Positions 1 through 12,062 of a stretch of DNA of 64,000 nucleotides are shown here, in pieces. The notes beneath the pieces were generated by a model that worked only from the letters and a program-made list of their open reading frames with translations, ran no database searches and was not told the origin of the DNA. Made by a program: the position numbers and the translations under genes. The stretch comes from Valencia hispanica. Lineage: Eukaryota; Chordata; Actinopteri; Cyprinodontiformes; Valenciidae. How positions within the stretch are numbered: the first letter of the stretch is position 1; each line of letters starts with the position of its first letter. Where the stretch lies: the NCBI GenBank assembly GCA_963556495.2, contig OY747713.1, forward strand, positions 34,111,961-34,175,960, given 5' to 3'.

Positions 1-467
1 CGCACTGAAATAACAGTACACTATACTGTTAACAAAGTGATTACATTTCACAGATTTTGCTCTATAAATTATAAAAAAGACCAAACAAAGTGAATAAACA
101 CAAACTGTATTTTGCTGATTAAAACAGGGATGAAAAGCAGTTTACCCACTTAGATGTTGTCCGTTTTAGCTTGTGTCAATATTACTGGTGCCTCCTTCTT
201 TTTATGTTATTTAGAGGCAAAAACAGAGAATCTGTTGTTTTCAGAGCACAGTAAAGAGAAAAATATTTTTATAACAAATTAAGTCAAAGAATTCCACTAG
301 CATGACTTGCACTCTGTTTCACCTCCCTAAGATATCTATTCCCTTTTGAAACACCCACATACTGAAATCAGAAGATATTGCAGCATCAGTGGCATAAGTT
401 CTTTTTAGTTTTTAATGAGCTATAGCTTGTTAGATATAATCAGCCCCAGTTACCCTATATATACATA
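1..467. other. AT-rich intronic stretch, nothing recognised
   Basis: No open frame of note, no splice-flanked coding block and no repeat that I recognise. It is presumably intron of the same gene, because the first visible exon downstream begins at an acceptor in mid-codon. Confidence 0.5.
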
Positions 468-2034
468 CAGTGGGACAAAAAAACTATTTGGCATCCACCA
501 GTTGTGCAAGTTGTCCCACTTAAAAAGGTGAGAGAGGTCTGCAATTTTCATCATAGGTACACCTCAACTGTGACAGACATAATGTAAAAAAGAAATCCCA
601 GGAAATCACTTTCTGTGTGATTTTAAAATAATTTATTTGTGTAATGGTGCAGAAAATAAGTATTTGAGCAATAACAAAAGTTCCACTCAATACTTTTTAA
701 TGTAGCCTTGGTTGGCAATGACAGAGGTCAAACAGTTCCTGTAGGTCTTCATTAGGTTTGCACACACTGTTAGCTGGTATTTTGGCCCATTCTTCCATGC
801 AGCTCTTCTCTAGAGCTGTTAAGTTTGGGGATGTGGCTGGGAAACATGGATTTTCAACTCCTCCTGCAGATAATCTATTGGATTGAGGTCTGGAGATCGG
901 CTAGGCCAAACCCGAACCTTGAAATGATTTTTACGTAGCCATTCCTTGGTTGCCTGGACGATGTGTTTGGAATCATTGTCATGCTGGAAGTTTCAGTCAC
1001 ATTTCATCTTCAATGCCCCCAGTGATGGAAGGAGGTTTTTTCCCAAAATCTCACTATACATGGCCCCATTGATCCTTTCCGTAATGAAGATCAGTCGTCC
1101 TGTCCCCTTTGCAAAAAAGGAGCACCAAACCAAAATGTTTCCACCCCCACGGTTCACAGTGGGTATGCTGTTCCTAAGATGTAATTCAGAATTCTGCCCC
1201 CTCCAAACACAGCGAGTGGCGTTCATACCAAAGAGTTCTATTTTGGTCTCATCTGACTACATGACATTCTGCCTATCCTCCTCTGGATCATCCAAATGGT
1301 CTCTGGCAAACTTTAAATCGCCCTAAACATAACCTTGAGCCCTGCAGGATTTTGATCCATGACGACGTAGTGTTACTGTTAGTGTCCTTTGTTACTGTGG
1401 TTCTAGCTCTCTTTAGGTAATTGACCAGTTCCCCTGTGTAGTTCTTGGCTGTTTCCTTACTGTTCTCAGGATCATGTGTACCCCACAAAGGGTAGAGGTG
1501 AGATCTTGCATGGAGCCCCAAGTCAAGGGAGATAGTTAGTTACCGATTTTTTAAATAATTGCTACAACAGTTGATCTCTTCTAACTAAACTGCATACCTA
1601 TTGTAGTTTGACTCATTCCAGTCTTGTACAGGTGTACAATCATGTCCCTGGTGTCTTCGGCAAGCTCTCTGGTCTTGGCCATGGTGGAGGTTGGAGTCTG
1701 ACTGTGTGGACAGGTATCTTTTATAAAAGTAACACGTTCAAATGGGTGCTATCAATACAGGTAACGAGTGGAGGATAGAACAGCTTCTTGAAGAAAAAGT
1801 GACAGGTCTTTGAGGACCAGAATTCTTGCTTATTTGTAGGTGATTATTTTCTGTACCATTATACAAATAAATTCTTCAAAAATCATGCAATGTGATTTCT
1901 TGGAATTTATTTATACATTCTGTCACAGTTGAAGGGATGATGAAAACTAAAGACCTCTCTCATCTTTTGAAGTGGGGCAACTTACAAAGTTGGAAGCTGC
2001 CCCACAAAAGTTGGAATACTTTTTTGCCTCACTG
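468..2034 (-). mobile_element. Tc1-like DNA transposon, complete ends, degenerate inside
   Basis: The ends read CAGTGGGACAAAA at the left and, reverse-complemented, CAGTGAGGCAAAA at the right, each next to a TA dinucleotide, the Tc1/mariner target. The terminal inverted repeats are long, about 190 bp. Shared blocks include GATGAGAGAGGTCT-like and CAACTGTGACAGA sequences near both ends. The length of 1,567 bp is normal for a Tc1 element. The transposase lies on the minus strand and is broken. A CATA/TA microsatellite starts directly at the right-hand TA. Confidence 0.88.
687..1682 (-). pseudogene. Tc1-like transposase pseudogene
   Basis: On the minus strand the frame starts with MAKTRELAEDTRDMIVHLYK, a typical Tc1 DNA-binding N-terminus, and ends with a ..GYIKKY-type C-terminus. 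In between, the block with [10 protein letters not shown] and [12 protein letters not shown] matches the central DDE region of Tc1 transposases. The frame is broken by several stops and shifts: the longest clean minus-strand pieces are about 77 codons (993-1226 and 1288-1521). It would have catalysed cut-and-paste transposition at TA sites. It cannot make a functional enzyme now. Confidence 0.85.
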
Positions 2035-2256
<222 letters not shown>

Positions 2257-2654
2257 GCCGAGGGTGTACTTTCGCCCGTTGGTGGCTGGAGTTATGCACT
2301 AGCCCCCCCCTGCATAGGATAGACAGCACAGAAAGTAGATGAATGGATGGATATATACGTTTTTTTTCCGTCAGGGAGTGGAAAGTCCCCCAATACAGAA
2401 ATTGTTGGGTTCCTAATTTGTGTATCTGGTGCTATGCACATATCTAAGAGCATTTTTAACAATGGAAAAACAAAGACTTCCTCTAGTCTTTTTTTTTCGT
2501 CTGGTTGGTGGCACACTGTGCCCTGGGGAGCGAAAGATTGCATGAATGAAATCATTTTGAAATAAAACGGTTTTAACATTTACAAAGCTTTGTCTTTTAC
2601 AGTTTTTACATGAAATTTAAAAGATAAAACAACTGCATTAAAGAAAAACATTTT
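2257..2654. other. Intron, no feature recognised
   Basis: Unique-looking sequence with a short GATGGATGGATA run near 2343. No coding signal on either strand. Confidence 0.4.
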
Positions 2655-3060
2655 TCAGCCTTCAACTTTTTTCCTCTCAAAACCTCACCTCCAGTGCTTT
2701 GTAAAAATATTAACCTCCACTCCAGTCTGAAACCATTTGCAGCCAAAAGCTTGTCTTCCAGAGTTGTATCTTATTCTATTTAGCACCATCTATCAACCCA
2801 GCTACTCAGAAAGCTCTCAAAAGCATTAGGAACCACAGCATTAAGCTGCTACTGCCATGTTTCACTATAGGGATGGTGTTTTCAGGGTGATGGTGGTTTT
2901 CCTCCCATGTAGCAATTTGCATGTATTTGCCAAAACAATCTATATTAGTCTCAACTGACCAGTGAAACTTCTACCATATGTTTTCATTGCTTGTGGCAAA
3001 CTTTAGAAGGAACTTCGTTAGGCCTTTTTTTCATAAAGGTTCTGTTTGTGTCACTCCACA
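2655..3060 (-). mobile_element. Degraded Tc1-like transposon fragment
   Basis: Read on the minus strand, the block resembles the central part of fish Tc1 transposases: a TGCCACAAGCAATGAAAAC..GGTAGAAG stretch followed by a CATGGCAGTAGCAGC-type VKHGG region. No frame is open and no ends are recognisable, so this is an old remnant. Confidence 0.55.
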
Positions 3061-3069
3061 ATAAAGGCC

Positions 3070-4050
3070 AGATTTGCATAGTGTGAGGCAAGGCAAGGCA
3101 ATTTTATGTGTGTAGCACACTTTACATGATTAGGGGATAAAGTAAAAACACCAATAAAGCATAAAACACACACAGAGCATGCATCCATCCATTTTCTGTA
3201 CCCGTCATTCCTATGCAGGGTTACGAGGGGGGGGCCTGGTGCCTTTCTCCAGCTGGCATGGGGCGAGAGGCGGGGTAGACCCTGGACAGGTCGCCAGTCC
3301 ATCACAGGGCAACACAGAGACATACAGGACAAACAACCATGCACACACACACGCATACCTAAGGGCAATTTAGAGAAACCAACTCACCTAACAGTCATGT
3401 TTTTTGGACTGTGGGAAGAAGCCGGAGTACCCAGAGAGAACCCACGCATGGACAGGGAGAACATGCAAATTCCATGCAGAAAGACCCCAGGCTGGGATTA
3501 AGTGCTACCAAGTGTGCCACTGTGCAGCCACCCACACAGAGCATATGACATGTAAAAACATTACTCAAACGAAGACATGAATTTAGCATAAAGTATAAAC
3601 AACAATAAAGCATGAACCACACACAAAAACATATGATACATGAAAACATTACTCAAACGCAGCTCTAAAGAGATGGTTTTTTAGCTGTGATTTAAACAAA
3701 CTCAGTGTTTCAGCAGTTTTGGAGGTGTCTGGAAATTAGTTACACATTAGAGGAGCATAGAAACTGAAAACTGCTTCTCCATGTTTGCTTCTAATTCTAG
3801 AAATGTTGAGTTACTGGAATTAGATGACCTGAGTGGTCTGGGGGGTTGGTATAGTGACATTAGATGTTCAACATACTTTGGTGCTAAGCCATTCCATGAT
3901 TTATAAACTAGTAAAAGTATTTAGAAGTCTATTCTCTGAGCTAGAGGGAGCCAGTGTAAGGACTTTAGAACTGGGGTGATGTGCTCTACTTTCCTGGTTC
4001 TAGTGAGGACACGAGCAGCAGCGTTCTGGTTCAGCTGCACACAGATTTAA
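3070..4050 (-). mobile_element. L2/Maui-like LINE, 3' end of ORF2 and 3' UTR
   Basis: The minus strand near 3905-4050 encodes QNAAARVLTRTRK, then VEHITPVLKSLHWLPL and IDFK, the conserved tail of L2/CR1-type reverse transcriptase ORFs. The untranslated region continues to about 3080, where the +-strand AGGCAAGGCAATTTTATGTG is the usual terminal sequence. Another repeat is inserted at 3181-3540. The copy is strongly 5'-truncated. Confidence 0.75.
3181..3540 (+). mobile_element. High-copy teleost interspersed repeat, nested
   Basis: It begins with CATCCATCCATTTTCTGTACC, continues with GACAGGTCGCCAGTCCATCAC, and ends in a block on headings typical of this widespread fish repeat. A close relative sits at 49485-49600, and a diverged copy in the opposite orientation at about 10421-10532. 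It interrupts the LINE 3' UTR. I cannot name the family with certainty. Repbase comparison would decide. Confidence 0.7.
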
Positions 4051-4300
4051 AAGCATGGTCCCAGTTATATGATGATGCAAATAAGGATTCTTCTTAAAAT
4101 CAAAAAGTGATGGACAACCCTAAGCATCCTCTTCATGAGACTATCCTGCAACAACAGGGTGTCTTCAGTCTGAGGCTTCTTTAGTTTCGCTGCAACAGAG
4201 ACCGCTACAGGAAATATTTCCTGCCCACAGCCATCATGATCTACAACAATTGAAATAAGTGTACAACTAAAGGTTTTCCTGTGAACAGATTTTCTCACCT
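4051..4300 (-). mobile_element. LINE ORF C-terminal fragment (second family)
   Basis: The minus strand carries RMLRVVHHF and a Cys/Arg-rich stretch that matches the last part of a non-LTR retrotransposon ORF. The same block recurs at 30370-30625 on the + strand, followed there by an AATAAAG tail. Frame breaks are present. Confidence 0.55.
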
Positions 4301-5609
4301 GAGCTTTAGCTCCTCACCAGGAGCCTCTTTGCCGGTTTTCTTATGGCCCGGCCTGTCAGTTAAAATGCTCTCATGTCTTGGTAGATTTTTAGTTTTGATA
4401 TGGTTAATTATAAGGCAAATTTTAAACATTAGTTAACTTTTGAACACAATTGTTACCACTAGATTTTAGTTAGGGGCACTACAGTAAATGAGAGAGAATC
4501 CTAATGCATATCAAACTTTTCTGATGTCCTTCTTTAAAAGGTATGAAAACAGAATCTATTGCAATGGACTATCATATACAATCCTACTAAAATATGGTTA
4601 TAACCTGACATTATGAGAAAAAGTTCAATGTGTAAAAGCATTTTCCCAAGGCACTGGGAATGGATTTGCATGCAACCTGAACATATTAGATTAATGATCA
4701 AACTGTGTGTCTCAGGTCTGATTTACTTTAGCTTGCTAAAAGGCCAACAAGATGAAAAACAATTAACTAAAACATTCTGAGATAAGTTGTGAGGAAATAT
4801 TACTGTAAGAACAGAATGAAGCCCCCTTGACACAATCTATTATTTGTGTTTGTCTCTAAAAATGCTTCTAGCCCTCCTTGGTGGGTAGAAACAGAAAGCA
4901 TCCAGGGCTCAATATAAGGTCAGTGCGCAATGTGAACTTTGAGGATAATTAGTGCAGTGATGGCCTTATTGATTGACTTCTACATTTTGCCTGCTATGGG
5001 GAGCAGTGACAATGAGTAAAAAGGGCGATGGAGGGAAAATATAAGGAAAATAAGCAGAACTATACAATGTACAAGGTTCTATTAAGGGAGATTCAGTGTG
5101 CTTGCTTCCGCAGTATGTCTGTGTCAAAGCAATTGACCACTTAGTGCCATCTGACCTCAATCCACACAATATTTCGTCAACGTTTAGCTGATGTAACATA
5201 TTTTTTCCTCAAGGCCTCAGTTCAATTTCAGTTCCACTCAGTTTATTATGCACCTTAAGGTATAAAATAAAAAGAAGAAAAGGATGAACAAATATGTGAA
5301 AGAAAGTGTTAAAGTAGCCAAGAGCCAAGAAAAAAAAGGATTTCTTATGCCATCAATATGAACGGGGTGAATGGAGGTGTCATTGTTAATGGGCCAATCA
5401 CTAAAGGGTGCTATGTAAAATGAGTTAATTTGCTGAACTACATGGTAGAGCGTCAACTCACTGAAACTTTCACAACTGAAACACATGTATAGTCATGTTC
5501 CAGATTCATGGTTATTTTTCTCATAGTCACCATCTATTTTCCATGTGATATCCCATCCAACCCCACTCCCCCAACCCCCCAACAACCCCTCCCTGTTTTC
5601 TACCTCCAG
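4301..5609. other. Intron upstream of the GPS exon
   Basis: No further GAIN-domain exon could be found by reading all frames. The end is a strong pyrimidine tract from about 5560 (runs of C with CCTGTTTTCTACCTCCAG) that serves the acceptor at 5608-5609. Confidence 0.6.
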
Positions 5610-5736
5610 GGAAGCTGGCGCAGAAAACTGGGGCACAGAAGGCTGCCAAACGCTTGCATCAAACACTGTTCACACCAAATGCCTCTGCAGCAGGATATCC
5701 ACCTACGCCGTGTTAGCGCAGCAAGCTAAAGAGCCG
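5610..5736 (+). CDS. adgrb2: adgrb2 exon: GPS motif and tethered agonist
   Basis: The exon lies between CTACCTCCAG and GTAAGT. It opens with one base of a split codon, then 42 codons, and ends in phase 0, matching the TM1 exon. The translation contains AENWGTEGCQTLAS, then HTKCLCSRIS and TYAVLAQQAKEP. The Trp and three Cys (residues 7, 12, 24 and 26 of the exon) are the GPS signature of the GAIN domain. In the family, cleavage precedes the Ser/Thr of H-L-S/T, leaving a tethered agonist. Here that position is R-I-S, codon for Ser at 5698-5700, giving an agonist STYAVLAQQ. The basic residue replaces the usual His, so self-cleavage may be weak or absent. The exon joins directly in frame to [11 protein letters not shown] of TM1. 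Confidence 0.9.
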
Positions 5737-5805
5737 GTAAGTCACCGGTCATGGCCGGATGCACTCTGCGGGACTTTGAATGGGGCTAACAAGGCTACCA
5801 TTACC

Positions 5806-6085
5806 AGGGGTCAGATCAGTGAGACAACCCGTTTCTATGCTAGAGATTTAGATATTGTGTATTGCGGTCTGGTCAATATGTCACTTTTGGCAATGTGTGT
5901 CTGTTTTGCTGTTATTTTCCTTTATATAATTGACATCAACAGAAAATAAAATGTCACATTTATTTGGATAATTCAGCAGAGATGCAGAATCAATTCTACA
6001 CATTTCCCAGATGTGTTAGTATTCTTTGTCAAATAGGGGTCAGATCAGTGAACCAACAAGTTTCTGTGCTAGAGATTTAATATTG
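5806..6085 (+). repeat. Direct repeat pair, about 51 bp each (5806-5856 and 6035-6085)
   Basis: Both copies share AGGGGTCAGATCAGTGA, then CAAC..GTTTCT.TGCTAGAGATTTA and ATATTG, with a few differences and a one-base indel. They are separated by about 180 bp and lie just inside the intron after the GPS exon. Confidence 0.85.
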
Positions 6086-7004
6086 CAGATTTTCCAACAA
6101 GGCATATAGTTTCTTGCAGACATATGCCAGAATGCTGCTTAAATGACTTAAGTTCAAATGCAATGGCACGCTGTTCTTGCAATAAAGCTGTTGCAGTTTG
6201 AACAGCGCCGTCCATTTTGGAGCTCTTTTCTCAATCCCTGCATTGGGTGCTATCTTAATCATTATGCGTATACTTGTCTTATTATGTGTTGATGCTGCCA
6301 TTCCGGCACATTATGCAACTTTTTTTGGCGCAAACTTTAAAGGTCAAGTTGTTCTTTGGTTAGTTATTTCTCTGTGACATGGGAAGAGAGAGGCGTCAAA
6401 CAAAAAGACGTCAAGACGTTTTAATGTATCTGGGTGTGAGTTTGCCTGCAGCACCTGCACCTGAGCTTCTATAAATATACTAAGTAGCTGTAGTTTGTGC
6501 TTGATATGTTTTTAAAAAGCTTTTTAAGCTGTTAGAGGTGATGCGTGCATCTTTGTTTTTTTTGTGTGCAAATGGTCCCTTGAATACCCAATAGCTCTGT
6601 GTTGACCATAACTGTGTCACACAGCATACCATCACCTCATTTGATATGATCTACAAATCATACTTATATTACCGCTATAGTACCGTAACTTAGTTTTCCT
6701 TTATGAGACTTGTTTGTGTTATCCTGCTTCCCTGCTGTTTTTACCTAGGTCATGCCTCTTTTGCTCTTATGTAGGCATGGGTGGGTGAAATATTCTCATT
6801 GTAAATTAATCTTACAATCATTTACATGGTTGCTGTTAAATAAAATACTGTAAAAGTGCTTTCAAGAATTATTGGAACTCCTGCCAAATTTCTTTTGTGA
6901 TTACTGTATTACAGGTAAATGTTAGTTTTTTATTTCTTTAGAAAATATAAGAAAGAATACCAAGCAATTGGTTGCAAATGAAATTATAGAGTGTGCAATA
7001 TTTT
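6086..7004. other. Intron, no feature recognised
   Basis: No coding block or named repeat seen. The minus-strand 74-codon frame at 6077-6301 matches nothing I know. Confidence 0.4.
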
Positions 7005-7046
7005 ACAATAATACACTAACATAATGATATGTTAGTGTATTATTGT
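7005..7046. repeat. Perfect 19-bp inverted repeat with 4-nt loop
   Basis: Arms 7005-7023 and 7028-7046 are exact reverse complements (arm ACAATAATACACTAACATA) around a four-base loop. The stem directly abuts the RTE-like LINE fragment. Confidence 0.9.
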
Positions 7047-7912
7047 TGGATCCCGGTTGAGGGGATTTGTTTTGGTGGCCTAAGGATCAGGTCTCTGCTT
7101 TTTGCAGATGATGTGGTTTAGTTGGCTTCATAAGGGTGTGATCTACAGCTTTCGCTAGGGAAGTTCGCAGCCGAGTGTGGAGCGTCTAGAAGCGTATTTG
7201 GAGAATCAGCACCTCCAAATCCGAGACCATGGTATTTAGCCGGAAAAGGGTGGGGGGCCTTCTCCGGGTCTGGGACGAGCTCCTGACCCAGGTGGAGGAG
7301 TTCAAGTATCTGGGGGTCCTGTTCATGAATGAGGGAAAAATGCGGCAGGAGATTTCATAGGCGGATTGGTGTGGCGTCTGCAGTTATGCGGGTACTGGAC
7401 CGGCCGGTCATGGTGAATAGAGAGCTAAGCTGGAAGGCGATGCCCTCGATTTACCGGTCAATCTTTGTTCATACCCTCATTTATGGTAACGAGCTCTGGG
7501 TGGTGACCGAAAGAACAAGATCGTACAAGCGGCTGAAATTAGTTTCCTGCAGGGTGTCTGGATTCTCCCCTGGAGATAGGGTGAGAAGCTCGGTCATCCG
7601 GGAGGGGCTTAGAATAGAGCCGCTGCACCTCCGCATCGAGAGGAGCCAGTTGAGGTGGCTTGGGCATCTGGTCAGGATGCCTCCTGGACGCCTCTCTGGT
7701 GAGGTGTTTCAAGGATGGCCCACTAGGAGGAGACCCAGAGGAAAACCCAGGACACCCTGAAAGGAGTACGTTTCTCAGCTGACCTGGGAACACCTTGGGA
7801 TTCTTCCTGAGGAGCTCACCCAAGTGGCTGGGGAGAGAGAAGTCTGGGTCTCTTTGCTCAAGCTGCTGCCCCTGCGACCCGACCCGATCCTGGATGGATG
7901 GATGGATAGATA
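7047..7912 (+). mobile_element. RTE/Rex3-like LINE, 3' end of ORF2
   Basis: Broken frames on + encode FADDVV-like sequence (7100-7120), then VEEFKYLGVLF, RRIGVASAVMRVLDR, IERSQLRWLGHLVRMPPGRL and GRPRTP-type residues, which is the C-terminal half of a teleost RTE-type ORF2. The clean part is 7329-7760. A frameshift near 7340 and a premature stop near 7758 inactivate it. It ends in GGATGGATGGATAGATAAG. A GATG-type tail is known for Rex3 elements. Confidence 0.8.
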
Positions 7913-8964
7913 AGTGGATGATGATGGATAATGATGACATTTTAGAATGATTAATAAAATGTTACATGACAATCAAGCATTATTTAATATACATAACATG
8001 TTTCTGTAATATTGCATGTTTCCAAGAGGAATAATACAATAGTAGCTAGGTAAAAGGGTCTTTAACCGAAAACACGAAAAAAATGTCATAGATGAATAAC
8101 ATTCAATAGAGCTTACTGCACATATTTTTTTTAACCAGTATAATAAAAATAATAGTTTTAGAGAGGCCCAGCCAGAGTTTGGCACCAAATCTACGGAGGA
8201 GGCTAAAGGCTAGCAAAGCAATGTCAAAGGACAGCTAGCTTTGCTCTTATTTTTATTAAGCCGAGCTTTAATGTCGATTTTGCCATACAACTATATCTTC
8301 GTATCATCTTTACAGCCTCCAAACATTCCGATTAATTGCTTACAGCACCTTCTGCTGGTTGTCTTAGGTCAACACAATGAATGGTTGCAACTTAATTTAC
8401 ACAGGCATTTTAATTTGTCCTGGGTGGGCCTGATTCCTGAGTGGGCGAACTTAAGTGTTGTTCAAAACAACTGAGAAGTGCAGAGTAATCATTCAATAGT
8501 ACATTTCAATATTGATACTTTCTTTTTCAGAAAAAAAATTAAGTTGAATAACTGCATAACTAATTGTTATGTAATCTAAGTAGGGTTCTGCATGAAAAGC
8601 ATCCACTCTTGTTGCCAACATTTTTAGTGAACTTACTCTAGTTTGCTCTTACTGTGTGTAAAACATAAACATTATTTTGTGTAATGAGCAAACAGTACAA
8701 TGATGCCATGACTAAATTTAGTCAGTCTCAAGTTTTCTTCACAGCTACCTAGTTAGGATATTACAGTAACCAGTTTTAGATGTTGTGACTAAGCCTAATA
8801 AGCACAACACAAGTTTACATAGAAGTTTACATTGAAAGTACATTGATAATTAAGCAACCTTTGGATAGATTAAATCTCTACACAGATCAGAATCAACCCT
8901 TTTAAAAGTTTTAAGTGATAGATGTTTAGTAATTGACTCAGGTGACTATTTGTTCCTCATTTTT
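7913..8964. other. Intron, no feature recognised
   Basis: AT-rich sequence without recognisable coding content. Only short frames appear, at 7973-8188 on - and 8241-8474 on +. Confidence 0.4.
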
Positions 8965-9300
8965 TAGATCTACAGTATCAGATGCTTTTGACACAGTGAA
9001 CCATAGGATTTTACTTTCCAATTTGAGATAATGGTGGGGCATCAGCGAAACAGCTCTACACCAGTTCAGATCCTACTTAGCTAACCACACTTTCTGTGTT
9101 TGCCTTGATGATCATGTGTCCTCCTCTCTCTCTTGTGTGGGGTCCTGCAGGGCTCAGTTTTAGGGCCACTCATATCCATGCTGTACCTGCTCCCCCTTGG
9201 CTCTATTTTTAGAAAATATGGGATTTATTTTCCTTGTTTCCTTGTTGATTCCTTGCAGTTGATACCCAGATATATATCCCATTAAAGAAAAAATGACTCC
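8965..9300 (+). mobile_element. L2/Maui-like reverse transcriptase fragment
   Basis: In shifted frames one reads SDAFDTVNHRILLSN, then GPLISMLYLLPLGSIF-like sequence and a trace of the YADDTQ motif. These are the palm motifs of L2-type reverse transcriptases. Both flanks of the element are lost. Confidence 0.7.
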
Positions 9301-10420
9301 AACTCATTGAGCTTTCTGTTTTTATGTCTGAATGACATGAAACAGACATAACATTAAGCATGAACCTTTAAACAGTAGTAATGATAAGTCATAAAATTTG
9401 GGCAGTTTTAAAACTGTAATTGTTTTAAACCATGATTTAACTTTATACTAGTACCTGGCCCTTGTATATTCTTATGTTCCAAAAATGCCTAATTTAACTT
9501 TGGATGTGACATTTCCTTTATAATTCCTACAGTGAAGGCGTACAAAAAAAAGTTAGTGCAAGCAGATAAGATTTGTCATATTAGGGTCTTTTCTCGGTGT
9601 GTGCAGATTTCTCTCTCTTTAGTGTCTGGTTTCAAAAAGATTTTTTTTAAATGAGCCAGCAAGGCTTATGCTTTGTAAGCACTGGAGGGTAATTCTGTGT
9701 GTCTCAGAAATGGGAAGTGATTGTGTCAAAGAAAGATTTTGGGTGGAAAAGCTTTTCAGCAGACGCAAAGGGTAGCCTGATTTTAGGCAGCAGCTAGTTA
9801 ACAGACACAAATAAAGAGAAATGCATGCTGGTTGCACACAGTGGTTATGCACGGCCAACCACTGTTGTCCAGATGAAGAGTTCTGCATTTATGTGTTTAT
9901 CAGTCCACCCCCACTCTCCCAACCCCCTGTGTGACCTTTTCAGTTGATACACTGCTTCTATACAGAACTCTTCGGTGATGTGCTTAGACTGTTTATTTTT
10001 TCAAAATAAATCACCTGGCTTTTTAGGCAATTGACCAACCCTTTTACTGTTATCGCCCCAAGCCGGCTGCTGTTTGCTAAATGAAAGCTTCATATCCCTT
10101 TAAGTGACATCATACTTTAACAAGATTCAGCCAAACAGAAGACATCCAGAGTTTGCAACTATCTGGGAGCACAATGCAACATTTATTAGCTCAATAGTCA
10201 GTAGTCAATTATTCTTTTTGTTTAAAGGTGATGCCTGTACATTACCTGACAGAAGCTATGCGTTTGTGCAATTATAGTTATACTTTTGCCTCGCTGTAGG
10301 TTGCATTGTAGAAATCTTGTTAGGAGCCTTTCTACTTTGACTTTTCAAGTTTTGGTCAATTGCTTACTCTAAATAGCTCTTTGGTGTAACTATGTGCATC
10401 CATTAACGTCTGCTTCCATA
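9301..10420. other. Intron, no feature recognised
   Basis: No exon, no named repeat. The minus frame at 9619-9888 (89 codons) is unassigned. Confidence 0.4.
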
Positions 10421-10532
10421 ATTGACTGGCAACCTATCCAGGATGAACTCTGCCTCTTGCCCAATGTCTACTGGGGTAAGCTCCAGGCAAGCGACCCTGC
10501 AGAGTATTAAGTGGTTACAGAGAATAGATAGA
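10421..10532 (-). mobile_element. Diverged copy of the 3181-3540 repeat family
   Basis: GACTGGCAACCTATCCAGG followed by TCTGCCTCTTGCCC and AAGTGGTTACAGAGAATAGATAG is the reverse complement of the end of the family seen at 3181-3540 and 49485-49600, with many substitutions. Confidence 0.6.
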
Positions 10533-10875
10533 CAAATTGTGTTAGATAGGTCCAAAGCACAATACTTAGTGATTTTCTTCTGTCACATACATAGTAACAT
10601 AGCTATCTAATTAATTAAACCTTACAATGCATACAATTTTTTTTGTTTGTTTTTTGGTGTTTTTTTCCATGTACACACCAACTACCATATCAGGAACATT
10701 ATGGGTTTCAGTGTTTTACCTGAGAACATTTTTGCCTTGTCCACACGTAGCCAGGTATCTCACAAAACTAACATATTTTTCTACGGTTTGGCCATTTTAA
10801 TGACTCACAACCACCTTAATTGATATAATTGAAAAATCTCTTAGTGTTTCTCTCGATTAGGAAGGATTTTATCTC

Positions 10876-10978
<103 letters not shown>

Positions 10979-11269
10979 ACTCCTGTTTTATAATTAGCAC
11001 TACAGCTAAGGTGAGCATGCCATGCAATTGTAGTGAGACACTAAAAACAGCAAACCACAGTCCTCATTGAGCTAGTCCAACTGTTTAAGGTATATCCTAT
11101 TTAGAGAGTGGTAGTACTAAGAAATTCTTAGTAGGAAAGTCACATCAACTCTATGATTACAATTATGAAATAAGATCCTATATTTCAAGACAACAATGAC
11201 CACAGAGGCAAATGTGGTTGGCTTTATTCAAACCTGGAGGTTTCTAGAAACTCTCCTTTTTTATTTGAT

Positions 11270-11560
11270 TTTTTAAAGTAGATGGGTAGAGTTCCCTAAA
11301 ACACATTTATGGTGAAAGGCTGCAGAGCAATGCGAGAGAGAGAGGGGGCTAGATACAGGCTCCTGCATCGACATATGTACTGTAATGTCGGAAAACGGTG
11401 AGTGATGACTGATTTTTACTGGAACATTTGCTACGCTGAGCCTGCCCATATCCTGATATGGACATGGAAGCACAACCAGGCCATTCAGAGCAGGGCTGAA
11501 CAGACCCGGCCCCGGCTGAGCCGCGTCTTGTGGAAAGGGGCATCTACAGGAAGATAGTAT
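11270..11560. mobile_element. Candidate non-autonomous DNA element (GC-richer block)
   Basis: The block contains GGCCCCGGCTGAGCCGCGTC followed by GTGGAAAGGGGCA, which resembles the termini of a common fish DNA element with GAGCCG and GTGGAAA motifs. A block with related motifs is at 15840-15995. No complete inverted repeat was found. Confidence 0.35.
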
Positions 11561-12013
11561 ATCATCATTAGCATCTGACATTGTGAGTGATACATTTAAA
11601 AGTAAGTAACAAGTAATCAACTGTATATTTTACATTCTAACCTATGGAGGATGGTTTGTTATATTGACACCAATAATACAATAATAACTGATTGAAATGT
11701 GTTTCCCATTTAGACTAAATCTATGCTACAATCAGCCAAGATGTTTATAAAACTGAGATTAGAGTAGACTAGGTAGAGTAGATTACAAGAGCTGGCTGAT
11801 ATGGTGCAGTGCAGCACCTGATGACCTCCCCCCACCCCCGTTCCTTAGTGTTTCTCTCGATTAGGAAGGATTTTAGATACACAGCGCAGACATGTGTAAT
11901 GAATGATGTCAGTCGTTACATTACATCATTTTGCTTTGATACCAGTTGGATACTCCATCAAAGTTAAAAGCCTTAGCAGAAGTTTTATTCCAGATCAGGG
12001 CACCTACTGTGAT

Positions 12014-12015
<2 letters not shown>

Positions 12016-12060
<45 letters not shown>
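12016..12060. repeat. (TA)n microsatellite, short
   Basis: About 45 bp of alternating TA. Surrounding small frame (11903-12124) is an artefact of it. Confidence 0.95.

Positions 12061-12062
<2 letters not shown>

Noticed and set aside
5545..5949. 134-codon open frame as an independent gene
   Set aside because: Only 5610-5736 is coding. It sits between a strong acceptor and GTAAGT, and encodes the GPS block of the receptor. The remainder is intron read-through.
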